Of a stretch of DNA of 44,932 nt, positions 29,399 to 41,860 are shown piece by piece. The DNA is from Cristatella mucedo (Eukaryota; Bryozoa; Phylactolaemata; Cristatellidae). Position 1 is the stretch's first letter. Every line of letters starts with the position of its first letter. The translations under genes were made by a program, and so were the position numbers. Under the pieces are notes generated by a model that saw only the letters and a list, made by a program, of their open reading frames with translations, was not told where the DNA came from and did not search any database. The stretch covers positions 1 through 44,932 of the forward strand of contig WPIO01000445.1 of the NCBI GenBank assembly GCA_009760855.2, written 5' to 3'.

Positions 29399-30835
29399 GT
29401 TTAAACTGTGTAGGTAATATGTAGCTGTGGGTCAGGATTAAATTCCGTGGAAGCATTTGAGCTATAATCCGGTACTTACAGCAAGCAGTAAGGTATACAG
29501 GTATTAGGTGTTACATAGGGTATTACATCATCGATTACGTAATTATACCATAGTATTCAAAATTCTGGTTTCTAGATCTGTCATTGCCTTCGCTAGCTTC
29601 AGAAGTGACGATAATCTAAGGCCGTTAATAAATAATAACCTGACTATTTTGATACTGCACTGAAGTCTGGTTTGCTGTAACTTAATTTTAAAAGTGACTG
29701 CTAAAAAATATCTATATGTTTATAAAGCAATATTTGAGTAAATGAGTGCTATCTATTGTGATAACACTTGAATCAAAGAACCTGTGTTGTGTGTGCTACT
29801 TTTCAAAAAATGTTTGGGAGTTCAGTTCAAATAGTGTAAATCAGACGTTGCTCGGGGATAATAAAAATCCCTCTATCCTAAACTTATTTATAGCTATTTT
29901 TGGACTGAACATGAAAATGCTTGCTTAATACATTTTCGTGTTATCAATTAACATCGATATTTTTTAATTGCTCAGCCTAATTCGTTTAATGACAGTTTTA
30001 AGCAGAAAAGTAGAGGGTTTTCGATTGTGAAATTTGAAACACGCATTCACAATTTACGGAATTAATGATTTATTTCAGTTCCGCTGTCAATTGTAAGATA
30101 AGTCCGAATTAACCACTATCTAAGGTCCAAATGCTAGTGCTCCGACATGGTACTTGGTAGAGCAAACAAGAGTTTGATCTTAACTGTATGCACTTCATGA
30201 CGACTGTTGACCACTTTTCTTTGCCAACTGGGGCTACCCTGAGCGAATGAAGGTCACCAAGACCCTAATCAATCATTCACCTGATGTTGAGCAGCTAATG
30301 TGACCATGATAGTTAATCTTATCGTTTGCCTGACATTGCAATTGACAATGGCCAACTCCATGCGATGCTAGGCCACTGACTAAATGATGAAATAACCCAT
30401 CTCAATTATTCCCTGTGGCCACGAGCCCGGCTAAATTAAATGTGTGTGTCCCGAAGATTTTTAAAATGTGCACAGTTGTATCCTCTATGTCTAATGTAGA
30501 TGGCAGAATCCTTGGTAGTCGACGAGGCTGTGAGGCAAAACTAATCAGCAGGTCATTACAATAATTTCTGGCCTGCAGTTGCACGGCCATCCCTACTGGA
30601 ATATTAGAGGTACTGCAGCCGAAAAAATCAGGTTATACTATATCTGAGCAAATGATTAAGATTGTTCTGCCAGCCGACCCGCGTGTTCACTTTTTCTTGT
30701 TACTTCATAGTTTTAAAGGTAGTCACTAGGTCAGCTAGTCATAGTGTTTAGCTTGCCCTAGCTGTACAATAGTGATTCCTGGTGCGTCCTTGCCGGGGAC
30801 AGGGGCCACTAGCTTGTTGCTGGTAGGATGGTCAC
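29399..30835. other. No gene seen
   Basis: Host sequence within the presumed intron, without a supported gene. The stretch at 30,720-30,830 may be a decayed flank of the SINE that follows. Confidence 0.3.
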
Positions 30836-30837
30836 AG

Positions 30838-31018
30838 TACAGTGGCACACTAGGTAAGGCGGTTGCTTTCATGACATCGGTCACGAGATCGTGGGATCGA
30901 TTCCTGCAGTGAGCGATTCTTTATCGCCACTGCAAGCGATGGTGATAGCCGTAAAGGCTCTTCTGTCGCTATACAAAAAGAGGCTGTTTAATCAGCTAGG
31001 ATTTATTTTATTTATTTA
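30838..31018 (+). mobile_element. tRNA-derived SINE, copy 1
   Basis: The head has a tRNA-like A box (AGTGGCACACTAGGTAAGG) and a B box at 30,894-30,904 (GGATCGATTCC, consensus GGTTCGANTCC). The body ATCGCCACTGCAAGCGATGG, GTGATAGCCGTAAAGGCTCT, TCTGTCGCTATACAAAAAGA is shared with copies 2 and 3. The tail is an A/T-rich ATTTATTTTATTTATT. Confidence 0.7.
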
Positions 31019-31204
31019 CAGAGTCCTTAAGCCGTCAATTGTGTAAATCCCTAGATAGTAAACGAATTCCGTAGATCAGACGATAGCTCGAAAGGCGAGC
31101 AAGCGGCTAAGCTACCGGCTTGATAATTCAAAGAAAGATTGCTGCTAGTCATCGCTATGCCAAAGATATTCCTGAATAGTCTCCCAATCAAATGAACTGA
31201 GCCG

Positions 31205-31378
31205 AAGTGGCTCACTAGATGAAGTGGTTGATTTTTACGACCTCGATCCTGAGGTCGATGGTTCGAATCCTGTACTGGGCTATCCTAAATTGCCTCTGCA
31301 AGAGCTGGTGATAGAAGTCTAGGCTCTTCCGTCGCTATATAAATGGGAGGCTAAATTTGCTTGTTTTTTTAATATAGT
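31205..31378 (+). mobile_element. tRNA-derived SINE, copy 2
   Basis: This copy has an exact B box GGTTCGAATCC at 31,260-31,270 and an A box around AGTGGCTCACTAGATG. The preceding TACGACCTCGATCCTGAGGTCG stretch forms a short hairpin like that of copy 3. The body (GCCTCTGCAAGAGCTGGTGA, TAGGCTCTTCCGTCGCTATA) matches copies 1 and 3, ending AGGCTAAATTTGC and a T-rich tail. It lies just upstream of channel exon d. Confidence 0.7.
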
Positions 31379-31491
31379 TATCTGAGTATCTTTAGAGACG
31401 CTTTCGCCCACTTATCAGAAGGTGATACTATAGTGTTTAAGATATAAGCTGTAATTCTCTGATATGTGGTAGTGAGCGATGGTAATTTTAG

Positions 31492-31645
31492 GAATGATCA
31501 AGAAAAACTTAAGTCAGTACGGCAAATGTCCAGAGCCTCGCAATTACAAGGAATTTATTTCGACCGTAATTTATGCACCATTCCCTAACAGGAATATCGG
31601 CCGAGAACTGGAGTCTGTAAAAAAACTGCCACCCAATTTTATCAG
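31492..31645 (+). CDS. DEG/ENaC channel, exon d
   Basis: The exon lies between ATTTTAG and a consensus GTAAGT donor. Two bases complete a split codon, then MIKKNLSQYGKCPEPRNYKE, then FISTVIYAPFPNRNIGRELE, then SVKKLPPNFI, leaving AG for the next split codon. In the family this is 'C-C--PC----Y---lS-a-fPs------l' shortly before the second membrane segment. The second Cys of the motif reads Arg (CGC where TGC is expected), and the first is Tyr or absent. Joined directly to exon c it would create a stop, so an exon between them is missing or not recognised. The pore-lining exon should follow at or beyond 31.7 kb but I cannot find it in the window. Confidence 0.6.
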
Positions 31646-33844
31646 GTAAGTGCAGTTTGTCACGCCGCAGCCACGTCAAACAGTAAGTGGGAATTATTTT
31701 CAGTCCACTGATTCATGAGCAAAGTTCAACCTGTAGAGCTGTAGAACACGAAGGATAAACTGCAGGTCCCACAGAGCGGCTGTTGCCATTACACCACTGT
31801 TAAAGCTCAAACTAAGTTAGACAAAGCAGCGAGTGAGAGAGCGAGCGAGAGAGAGAGAAACTCTCATTAAACAGTCATTATAGCTTTGCATGGGTCTTAG
31901 GCCCTACCATTGAGTAGACCCGGTGGTTTGGATCACTCTCTAAAATCGCCTCTGGATATGGTCAGAGTCTGTACAACCGCCATCAACTACTAAAGCTTCA
32001 GAGACAGTGGAAAGCCGAGTGTTTGCTAGCCATCGTTAATCGCCCTCAAAGGCAAAGCTCAATGCACCCAACCGGAAAGCCGGTTTTTGGCAGAAGCCAG
32101 CAACTGCAATCTTTAATTTGCAAACACAGGCAAGACTGACCAGTTTGACACTCCAAGCCTTCACGAAAGTAAGTGCAGGGAAAAGGGGAAACGCTAAAAT
32201 GGCAGGCTGTACTGCCAGTGAAGTCTCGACTGTCAGGCGCCCCTTGATGAGCTAGCAAGATGCTTGGATCACTGTAGCAATTGCCAGCCATATTTCTTTG
32301 AATAAATTGCCAATAACGTCACATTTATTAAAGAAAAAATTCCTGTAGGCATCGACTAAATCGTAGCCATTTAGAACTATGAGGCTTCAACTTGGCATTG
32401 TTTGCTGGTTAGTTGCAGCTTTGACAAAACCAGGCCAACGAGTTTCATGGCTGTGTGGTTGTTATTGAAAGTAAATTCGGGGCATATCATGGGCATCGTT
32501 TTAAAAAGCCTCAACTGGGATGTCTTAAACCTCTACTGTAAACACTTGCTGTCCGTTTGCTGATATGTCTAGCACCTATGCCCCGACAGCATAGTGCAAA
32601 CGTGCCTATACTACCTAGCCATATTAGTGTAAATGATTTCAAGATATTTCGATATCTTGCATACTCAACTCTCGCTTTTTGTGGCTTAATGTATTTTTTT
32701 GCCTGTAGCTCTAGAAAACCACTATGACTAGGCAGATTATCCTCTTAAGGTGTTTCATAAGCCCTGTCGATGTCTGAGCGGCTTTCGATGTGAATACAGC
32801 CAAATATCCTATTGACCAGAGAGCTCATGGACTCATTTATTCGGGGCATCCACAGTGAACGAAGCCAGTATTTTTAGCCAGTGTATGAAAATGCATACCT
32901 TGATATGCACCACGCTCATTTCTGATTTTTTCGTTATCAGCTGTGTTATTTGCTTTTTGAACTCTTAGGAAGATTTATCATGCTCTCAATACCTATGCTC
33001 TTGAGATTTCGGTTCAAAAGAATAGATGTACCTTGCTTGCATCCTGAGTTAGGTCGTATTTGGTAAGTTAGTTTTTCAACAATATAATTTGCGTTAAGAA
33101 CAAGAGCAAAGTAGGAAAACCGGCAATATCTTTATGTGGTAATTTGTTGGACCATGCTGCGATATTAACTTTCTTACACACCCCTGAGCCGGATTTTTCT
33201 TTCCGCTTATATAAAACATTAAGGTTTAGCGAGACATTTCTGCATTCGTTGTGAGTTCATTGCTACAAGGCATACGATATATTTACCAGAACATGAATGC
33301 CTACGCATTTCACTTGATGTATATTGCCCTACTTAGTACTAGTCTAAAGCTTCGCATTGGTTAGTCGATAAACCACAGAAAATCTCTAAACATGCTGACA
33401 CTGTAGACGACCATATTGTGATGGCCGACGTTATAATCATTAAACTGCTGTCGAATGAGCACGAGACGCCTGTGTTAATATAGTGCTCCCGCTCATTCAT
33501 GTGCAATGAGCTCTGGTGGATCGTGGATTCTTCGTGCAGGCAATACTTCCATGTCCTTCAACTGAGTTTGCTCTTGCTACACCTTGAGATCTGTGTGAAT
33601 TAGGTGAGACAATGCCCCCGAGAATAGCTGCAAGCAGTCCGGCTACAGGTGAGCACTAATCTGAAGCCATGTATCTATTATATTGTGTCAGTCAACTCGA
33701 CACTTTGACTAGGGTTTCGGGTGACTGTTTTATGCTCACCGTAAAACAGCTGTTCCTCACCAAAAATTAAAACCAGGGAACAGCTGTTTTTCTAAATGTT
33801 TTATTGTTTCTGACGGAAATATTCTTAAACAGGCGGATTGTTTA
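31646..33844. other. No gene seen
   Basis: Host sequence with a short GA-rich run at 31,838-31,860 and no coding region I can support. The next channel exon (second membrane segment, 'GG-mGLf-G-S') was looked for and not found. A small candidate first exon, MPPRIAASSPAT before GTGAGC at 33,612-33,648, is too short to call. Confidence 0.3.
31836..31860. repeat. GA-rich simple repeat
   Basis: GAGAGAGCGAGCGAGAGAGA followed by GAGAAAC; a short purine tract. Confidence 0.6.
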
Positions 33845-34020
33845 GCCATAATGGCTCACTGGGAAAGGCGAATGCTTTTCACGACCTCGGGCCCGAGGTC
33901 GTGGGTTTGAATCCTGTAGTGGGTTAGTCTTCATCGCTACTGCAAGCTGTGGCCATAGCCGTCAAGGCTCTTCTGTTGGTATAAAAAAGAGGCTGTTGAA
34001 TCAGATTGCATTTATTATTT
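33845..34020 (+). mobile_element. tRNA-derived SINE, copy 3
   Basis: A box region AATGGCTCACTGGGAAAGG, hairpin CACGACCTCGGGCCCGAGGT, B box GGTTTGAATCC at 33,904-33,914, then the shared body (ATCGCTACTGCAAGCTGTGG, ATAGCCGTCAAGGCTCTTCT) and a tail ATTTATTATTTATTG. Copies 1 and 3 share the AGAGGCTGTT-AATCAG segment before the tail. Confidence 0.7.
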
Positions 34021-34969
34021 ATTGATTGCAACTGCAGCTCCAACCTTCTATGCTGACATAAAATTAAAATTAGTAAAGGAAAACATTATTTTTTAATTTT
34101 GTTTCTCTTTAGAAATGTATGATTTAAGCAAGCTCAAATGTAATCCATATTTGACTTTAACAGCTGAAGTTATATGCACGAGAAGTGCTTCATAATCAAG
34201 CTTAGATGTATTTAGAGTTCCACCGAGGGTGAAAAGACTATTTGAAATTTAGAACACTATGTACATTTTATGCATACGTGAACTGTTATGACAAAGAACA
34301 ACGATAATAAGTCAGTTTGTTACTGATCTTTATGGTAGCAATCACGTTCCTGCAAGCGAAACGGAAGGCACTGGTTGATATATTACTGTTCAGTGCAGAA
34401 TAAGTGAACCACATTGAGGCTTTTTAAGCACTCACCCAGCGGCTCCCACCTGGCTTCAATCAATTAACTCAACAAAGAGTCTTCTATGCATAACACTTTT
34501 CTTCCATAAATTGACAAAGTCATTGACAAACGACGTAATCTAAATTAGCGAAAATCAACGGGATAATTGTCTCTCTTGAACAGCCTAGCTGCCTATTCGT
34601 AGCACTTAACATATTTTAATTGGTACCAGATCGAGTAACATATCGATTTGATAGTTACCATCCTAGCCTGCAGGTCCTTTGGCTGTCTGCCAGCTGCTTT
34701 TGAACTCGACCTCATTGCTACTCTACTAGGTGCCAACGCTTTACCCGTTCCTCGTCTTTCAGCTCACGGGCCGTTTCTTGTACTTAGTTTAAATTTCGTA
34801 TAGATTGGTCACTCAGTTCATTTCCAGCTTTCGATGGTGGAGCCAAAGGGCATAGGAGCACTTGGGGCTCCTCTGCAACAATTACTGACCTAGGCAACAC
34901 TCAATTCTTATGCCCTTGATCCTTATCTAGGTCAAACCTAGGTCATCATTAAAAATGATGATGGAGTGC
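34021..34969. other. No gene seen
   Basis: Host sequence with no supported feature. A short hairpin-like GACCTAGG / CCTAGGTC pair lies near 34,890-34,945. Confidence 0.3.
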
Positions 34970-36530
34970 CGAGTTCGTAATAATAAAAAAAATTATAATA
35001 ATAATCCTGCTCTTGATAGAGCACCCTCACAGAACTCAATCTCTTTCTAGGCGCTTTACATTTGCTCCACAGGAAAACGCGGTTGAATCGTGAGTAATAT
35101 CATGCTAGATAAACAACAAGAATACCATGGTTAGGGGTGACATGCACAGGCTCAGCATACCAATGTGGTTAGTGGCAGCATGCACAGTGTCAGCATGCAT
35201 AAGCACATGAACGACGAATCACGGGGACCCACTAAATTCTGTCCTAAATAGGTGTGTTTTTAAATGTGGTCAGGTCAGCGAATGTTCTGATGCAGGTCGG
35301 GAGAGAGTTCCAGGCTTTGGGAGCATACGAACTACCTGCATGGTCTCCAAAGGATTTGAGGTTTGTACGAGGTATTGGTAAACTGTTGGATTCCAAGAAG
35401 CAGGTGGTACCATGCTTGGCCCTGTGATGTAGATCTGAGAGATAAGCTAAAGTTAAAGACAGAAGTGTCCTAAAGGTAAGCGACAAAACCTTGAATTCAA
35501 TCTGCTGCTTGGCTGGTAGCCAGTGCAGGTCGGCGAGAAGTGGTAGGTTGTGGCAACTGCGACGCTCACGACAGAAAAGCATAGTTGCAGAGTTTTGCAC
35601 CAGCTGAAATCACCTGATTGCACATCCCGGTAGGCCAGCCAGCAGTGACTTACAGAAATCAAGATATGATGTCTCAAATGCACGGACCAACTTAGACGCA
35701 GTATCCTTATCTAAACAAGCCTGAATTTAGCAATGTTATGTAGCTGAAAGTAGGCAGGTTTGACTGCGGGGCTGATGTGTCGTCGAACGAGAGGTCACTT
35801 TGGGAACATAACACATACATTTTGAGCTTATTTAACTGGAGATATGCTGGCAGAGCCAATTTTGAGTGTCAGCCTTTCAATTTTCTGTCTCACATTGGGT
35901 TCGCCCATTACTAGTAAGTTAGTTTTACCATCGTCTAGGTTTAGAAAATTTGCTGCCATCCCTGTGCGGATGTCATCAATGCATCCACCAAGTGAGTTGT
36001 GAGCATTCGAGGTGCTCGAAGGCTGGGTCGGAACAAAGCAAAGGTACAACTGAGTGTCATCCACATAGAAGTGAAAACCTAGATTGTGCTTGGCAATCAA
36101 ATCAGCAAGAGGGATACTATAAACCCTGGAAAGAACCGGACATCGCGTGTAGCCTGAGGTACCACATATTTCAGATGTACCTCGGATAATCTTTTTCCAT
36201 TAACTTCAATGCTCTGGAGATTGGCACTGAAATATGACCTGAACCGTTGGGAAAACAGTGCGAGTGACTCCCAGGCGAGACGAGAGGCACTCGAGAAAAA
36301 CTTTGTGATCAATATTATCAAAAGCTGCCGAAAGATCGGGCAAAACAAGCAGAGACACTCTCCCTATGTCTACATTCTAATTTGGTCGTTCTACACCCAT
36401 AAGCAATGCTGACTCTGTGGAGGGATTAGATATGAAGCCAGACTGGCACTTACTAGCAAGGTTTGAAGCTTCAATATATGAGTTGAGGTGGTCCACTACG
36501 ACCCGTGTGAGATAAAAGCTAAGGATTGGC
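34970..36530 (-). mobile_element. CR1/L2-type LINE, best-preserved copy
   Basis: Reading on the minus strand from about 36,500, frames give the reverse-transcriptase sections in order. First a decayed 'DLSAAFDTIDH' area (36,340-36,290), then FRSYFSANLQSIEVNGKRL and a 'GVPQGSVLGP' equivalent. Next is LGFHFYVDDTQLYLCFVPTQ with the catalytic YxDDT (YVDD here; about 36,090-36,040), then NFLNLDDGKTNLLVMGEP. Last come the end segments LLADLHWLPAKQQIEFKVLS, LAYLSDLHHRAKHGTT and FGDHAGSSYAPKAWNSLPTC. The 3' end near 34,980 has the (TAATAA) tail with AGCGCC-type ending. It is 5'-truncated, with several shifts. It belongs to the same family as the other minus-strand copies. Confidence 0.85.
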
Positions 36531-39500
36531 TATAATTTTGTAATCATATGGTGTTTAGCAATGCTTACCTGAACCCTGCTTTTCTTGCCCACTTGCATAC
36601 AAGTTCTACATAGCTTACCCATCTGGTTAAAAATATAAGTCCTGCGATTGGCAGCGATAGTCTGTTTCAAATATATCGTGTGGTTCTTCACTAAGCCACA
36701 CATAGTTAGTGAAAGATCTATCAAACGCCAAAATGTAAAACAGCAGAATCAGAACTGCTTTGAACGTTATATATTTATTCTAGCAATTCTGCTATGATAC
36801 ATTGTAATGGGTGTCAAAATGTTGAAGAATATTTGATAACTCACATTCGCTTTGACTCTTTAAAATATGAGCCTATAACATCTCGTGATGCGCATGTCTA
36901 ATCCATGATCTAGAAGGCAAAATACACCGGAAGGCAATTGAAATAGAAATTGCATGAACAAGATTTTCTTGAAACTCTTTAAACATGTTTGAAGTTCAAC
37001 ATCTAAAATTCATTAGTATTAAAACTGAGTGGGGAACTTAAAAAGACCACCCAACGTGTTAATATTAAAATAACCTCAATAACATGCATTCAGAGGCAGA
37101 GCCGACATTTTCTTGTTCGGGGCATGGGTTCAAGTTGAGGAAAGAGTCTCGTGCTCCATCCACCAAGTAATGTGGAAATTCACCACAAGATATAGGTATT
37201 TCCCTCAACCCATGGGAGGGGATTGCTCCAGCCACCTGCCCCCTTGTTCCGCAACTGCATGCACACTTTAACCTGATGATTTAATAAAAACAAATGTGAT
37301 ATCTTTAAGTATATACCTTTAATCTAAGACTACTAAATTGAAGCTATAGTGGGAAGATTTAAATAGCTCATTCAAATAGTGAGCTGCTTTCTATGTACTT
37401 ACAGTAGTTCAAAGACTTCATCTCGCGAAACAAAAAGAAACTGAGATGCATGGATACTATCAAATACAGTCGAGGAAGTCAGTAAGCAACACTGAATTAC
37501 AAGCTCAATGGATTCGACACGAGGAGAACTGAATTCGTTGAGTAAAATCACGTTGAGAATTCCACTGTCCGTAACCGGCCAAACAATGGCTTCTGTCGCA
37601 AACAGTTATTAAGCGAACGAATAGAACAGTTAATTTACAGTCGGTATAGGATCACATGGCACGAGGAGACCAAACTAGTGCAACAGCTCAGACAGTTGTC
37701 GAGAAGCCGAGCCAAAAAGAACTTGGTTGTGGATGTTTGACACAATGGATGATATCACAGCTCCTTAGGCAAAGACGACTGTGGGGGCTTAGCTGCTGAT
37801 TATAAGCTATCCGTCCAGCCATATTCACTTTAAGCTACAGAGGATTGATAACTTATTTTGGCTGACTATCTCAAAATAAACTGCATTTTCCCAGTCTATT
37901 CAGAACCACTGAGCTAGCAAAATGCGATTTCTGCAGGCCAGATTTGTTGACATGATCTTATCTTAGAAAGATATCGAGTCTTATTGGTGGAGATAAAAGT
38001 AGTGTTCTTGATGAAGAATTCACATTGTTTGCCGTTATCAAATAGAACACATGTAGTCAGATAAGACACTGAGGTTCAACCAATAGCATTAACAAGTTCA
38101 AAAGTAAAATCTATCAATCAAGCATCCGACTAAAGATGCACAACTCTGAACAATTTGGTGCATTAAGGATATTAGGAGATCATTTGGATTTAATATGTGC
38201 AAAGCACTCAATGAAAAAATATCAAAAAATTGTTACTATCCTTGCCAAAATAAACAAAAAGTTTTCCCAAGATTTAGAATTACACACATACAGATCCTTT
38301 TTGAACTATTCCGTGGCTAATTAGTTTACATGATATTTTATAGTATGAATTATTTACAATTGCATATAATATTACATTAAGGCTAATCAATACCGAAGGA
38401 AACATTCTGAAAACCTAATTAAATTAGGATAATTAAATTAAAGAAAACAAACTCATTTAATCGAGGTAAATAGCTTGTCAAATCTCAAGACCAAACGTGT
38501 ATGTGCTTAGTAAGTATATTAGTTCTCAATATAAGCTGCACTTAAAATGCTGACTTTTCATCATCGTCAATTGTGTATGGGTTTTCAACGACCGGTTTCC
38601 TTAACCAATTAAAATGTTGAGATTTATGTCCTAAGTAAACCTGAGTATCCTGTAAATACAAACGCCTTCAATGATTACTAAAATAAAGTATGCAAACAGC
38701 TGTTCGGTTTGCCATTCGGAAAGTGCCAATCTGGTTTCCTGACGAAATGACATTTTTCGAAAACTAAAGGCCCGATGAGTTACGACTTGTGATTTACGGA
38801 TGGCTTCTACCTATAGAAGATGGCTAAGCTAACATCATTGGTGAATTTATAATACCTTGTTCCTATCTCCAATTAATACTAGCTACCCTTGACGATACTA
38901 ATTTAACCTATGCTGATGTTCCCACAGTTGATTTCATAGTACCTTAAGCTCCAGAGCTATCTGCCGTGACAGCTTCGCTGCCTCTTGCTGACTATACAAA
39001 TTGGTGCTGACATGCAAAGGTTACTAAGGTTCTGTAGCTGCTCGTGGACTTAAACTGAGCTTCTTTTAAAAAAAAAAGTTGTAGACTCTGGTTGTTGCAA
39101 ATCATTGGAAAGGAGTTAGAAAAAGCTAAAGCTGGTTCATACAAACCCAGTTTGGGAGTCTAGGAAACTACCTCGATTACGTTCAGGTATGGTATTTTAA
39201 TCAGTATTGCAAAAATCGAAAGAGCTCACCCTGCAATATCAATAGCACGTGGCATGCGGTTCCACTTCTTCGACAACCATGTAGAGGCAGAAGTGTACAA
39301 AAACAGCCTAGTGCATAATCCTGAGACTCCAAACACGATGCATAGCTGGCTACCACGAATCCTGAGAACAGTAAAACAATTAATCCTTCTGAATTTGCGG
39401 TGTTGAATGTTTATTCGGAAACAAACAGCAATATCTGAGGAAACCTTGATAGGGCTCCATTGGACTTCTGAAACGTTATTTCCCCATTTCGAAAAAAAAA

Positions 39501-39959
39501 ACGATCATCCTCGACAGGAATAATTTAAAAACCTAAATTCGCGGTGTTCATCTTCAGCTGTTATATGTTTTATTTCTCTCTTCGTTTGTTTCACAAAAGT
39601 AGTGACTACCATTGAATTTTCTTGGAATTCTTTGGAATTCTTTGAATGTCCAAGTAGCCGTCTTATTGTGATCTCCGAGATGAACAGGTAATACAGTAGA
39701 TACTGAGCCATCATTGGAAATTCAGAACTAAATGGAGGTCTCAGTTTTAGATATCAGCAACTTATTGTGCTGCTGTCAAACAGGTGCCTCCAATTGTGAT
39801 TCATTGCAAAGCTATCGGATTACTAGCACGCAAAACTGAAGGAGGAGCTTAAAACACCCTACCTCTGCCCGTGCAATTGCGACTGGTGATATATCTTAAG
39901 TCAGTATGAAAACCATGTAAGTGCAATGTAAAAAGTTGCATTTATATCTTTACTGTAAG
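36531..39959. other. Host intergenic DNA, no gene seen
   Basis: No coding region I can support. Short open frames on both strands (for example 38,136-38,324) have random-looking content. The stretch 39,200-39,470 has a texture like a very old retroelement, but no motif proves it. Confidence 0.3.
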
Positions 39960-40330
39960 GTCGTCGTATCAGACGTCGTCGTGACGTCTCTATAGAGGGC
40001 CCTTTAAACTTTAGGAGTACGTGAACTAAAGGCACAGTTTCCAATCAATTTCTGGATTTTGGAGCACAGCTAATTGACCGGAGTCTGATGTGCTTGAGGT
40101 GTGTATATATAGCTTAAATGCAACTGCAAATTTTTTTAGGCAATGAGCAGGATATAGGTAACAAAAGACCTCAAAAGAACCGACCATGCTTTGAAGTCGA
40201 CTGGCTATGAGCCAGTGCAAGTAGGCGAGAATTCATCTGATGTAGGAATTAGTTGCTTCAAAACGGACATTCAAGATTACAGATTTTCGCTCAAACTTAA
40301 TTTGCAAGAACTGAATCACATAAATCGAGA
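39960..40330 (-). mobile_element. LINE fragment
   Basis: This shows nucleotide-level resemblance to the internal part of the neighbouring LINEs (TTGAAGTCGACTGGCTATGA, then GCCAGTGCAAGTAGGCGAGA), which on the minus strand is the 'LAYLHWLI' region. It is short and decayed. Confidence 0.5.
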
Positions 40331-40396
40331 CTTTATTGGACTCACACTTTCCTACTGAAATTGGTTATTATACTGCTTTAACTGTCCCTTCCTGTA

Positions 40397-40570
40397 TATA
40401 TATATATAATATATATACTATATATAACTAGATACATATTTACATATATATATATGTACATATATACATATATATTTATTTGTTTATGTGTTTATGTATT
40501 AAAGTTTTTTTTCATATAATAATATATATTATACAATATTTATATAATAAGTATATGTATATACATATTT
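40397..40570. repeat. AT-rich degenerate TA/CATATA repeat
   Basis: About 170 bases made of TATATA, ACATATATA and related pieces, without a long perfect run. The open frames over it reflect the repeat. Confidence 0.7.
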
Positions 40571-40849
40571 CGCCAGACGGTCAGAAAATTTCAATACTCC
40601 TGACAAATTTTTGGGGAAACTTATTTTCTATTAAAAAACCAGTAAGGGAATTTTTCAATGCAGTCTGGTTCAACAGAGATTATTTCTCCTCAACACACTG
40701 AAGTTAGGCAGGTGTATGCATTCTTAAGTCTTTAAATCTTGGACTGTAGGTGCGCCTCTTGAGCTGTCAGGCAATTAGTATCTCAACTGTGCTCAACCAT
40801 CTTCATGAGTCCAGATCAAAATAAGCACTTCCGACTTTCCGGTCTGTTG

Positions 40850-41860
40850 TACCTTGTTTTGACCCCTCCCGAACTTTAAGTGCGTCAAATCCTCTAAAAT
40901 GTGTGTTGCTTATATTGATGATATTCGCATATAAGGATAGCAGAAAACCTTCTTAAATTGAATGATAATAAAACGAAAACTAACTTGATAGTTAGGGGTA
41001 AACCCAGTGTTATTCAGAAAGTTCAAAAGCCTCCCGCTCAAAAGCGGGTCTGCCCAGCATATTTCCTGCTGAATCTCCATTAAATATAAGTATCCCTAAT
41101 GAAAAGTAATCTTTCAATATGCAAAACACATAAGTTACGCAGTCAAGTCTCCCTACTTCCAGCTATGTAACTTTGCTCAAAAATGTAATCTGTCTTTAGA
41201 CACCGGCTACCAGATCAAATTTCTCCTTGTATGTATGAAATCTGACTTATCTTCTGTAACTCAAGCTTGCTGATCATTCGGTCTGTATATATTGCACTAT
41301 TTATAGGTGGTGCAAAACTCTGGCAGCTAGGCACTCTATAAGTGAGAAGCGCTCACTTGCCCATATCAAACCACTTCTTGCGGATCTGCACTGGCTCCCG
41401 TCGAACAATGGATCGACTTTAGGCTTCAGTCACCTACTTTTAGTTCCCTTATGATTTTTTTTTCTCCAGCATACCTATCAGACTACTCTTCCACCATGCT
41501 AACGCTCGAAGCCTCAGTTTTTACGGATTACTAATAGTTTACCAATACCTAGTATTTATCTTCAATGACTTTGGAGAAGGTGCCGTTGGTTTGTATGCTT
41601 CCCTAAACTGCTGGAATGACGGACTCTCGGCCGGCATCATAACATTACCTGACGTGACCACATTTGAAAAGGAAGCTATAAAGCAATGGTATGTTGATAT
41701 GATTCAGTGGTTCCTGTGCATTCTTCCTTTGTACTCTTTGTGGCATTACAACGTGCGGGCTACCAGCAACCATTTTTTCCTGCATACCCTGTGCATGTTA
41801 CCTTTGACCTGTTATGCTTGTGGGAATTGACCATGCTATAATAACTTACAACTAAAGTGT
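40850..41860 (+). mobile_element. LINE fragment, plus orientation
   Basis: Plus-strand frames give LNDNKTKTNLIVRGKPSV (the 'LN-dKTe-llig-p' section after the palm), a 'VQNSGS' and CGSALAPVEQWIDFRLQS area (LHWLPV-RI equivalent), and DFGEGAVGLYASLNCWND followed by LSAGIITLPDVTTFEK, matching the 'FGd-afs-yAPk-WN-LP' ending. It is the reverse orientation of most copies and strongly decayed, but covers the palm-to-end part. Confidence 0.65.

Noticed and set aside
29188-29456. Cys-Val and His-Thr repeat open frames on both strands
   Set aside because: They are translations of the (GT)n microsatellite and have no coding support.
31205-31280. Functional tRNA gene
   Set aside because: The B box is exact but no acceptor or anticodon stem folds cleanly, and the sequence continues into the body shared with two other SINE copies.
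35453-35683. 76-codon minus-strand frame at the LINE
   Set aside because: It is a second frame over the reverse-transcriptase end already annotated as part of the LINE copy.
38136-38324. 62-codon plus-strand open frame
   Set aside because: No motif, no splice context and no similarity to neighbours; this length is expected by chance in AT-rich DNA.
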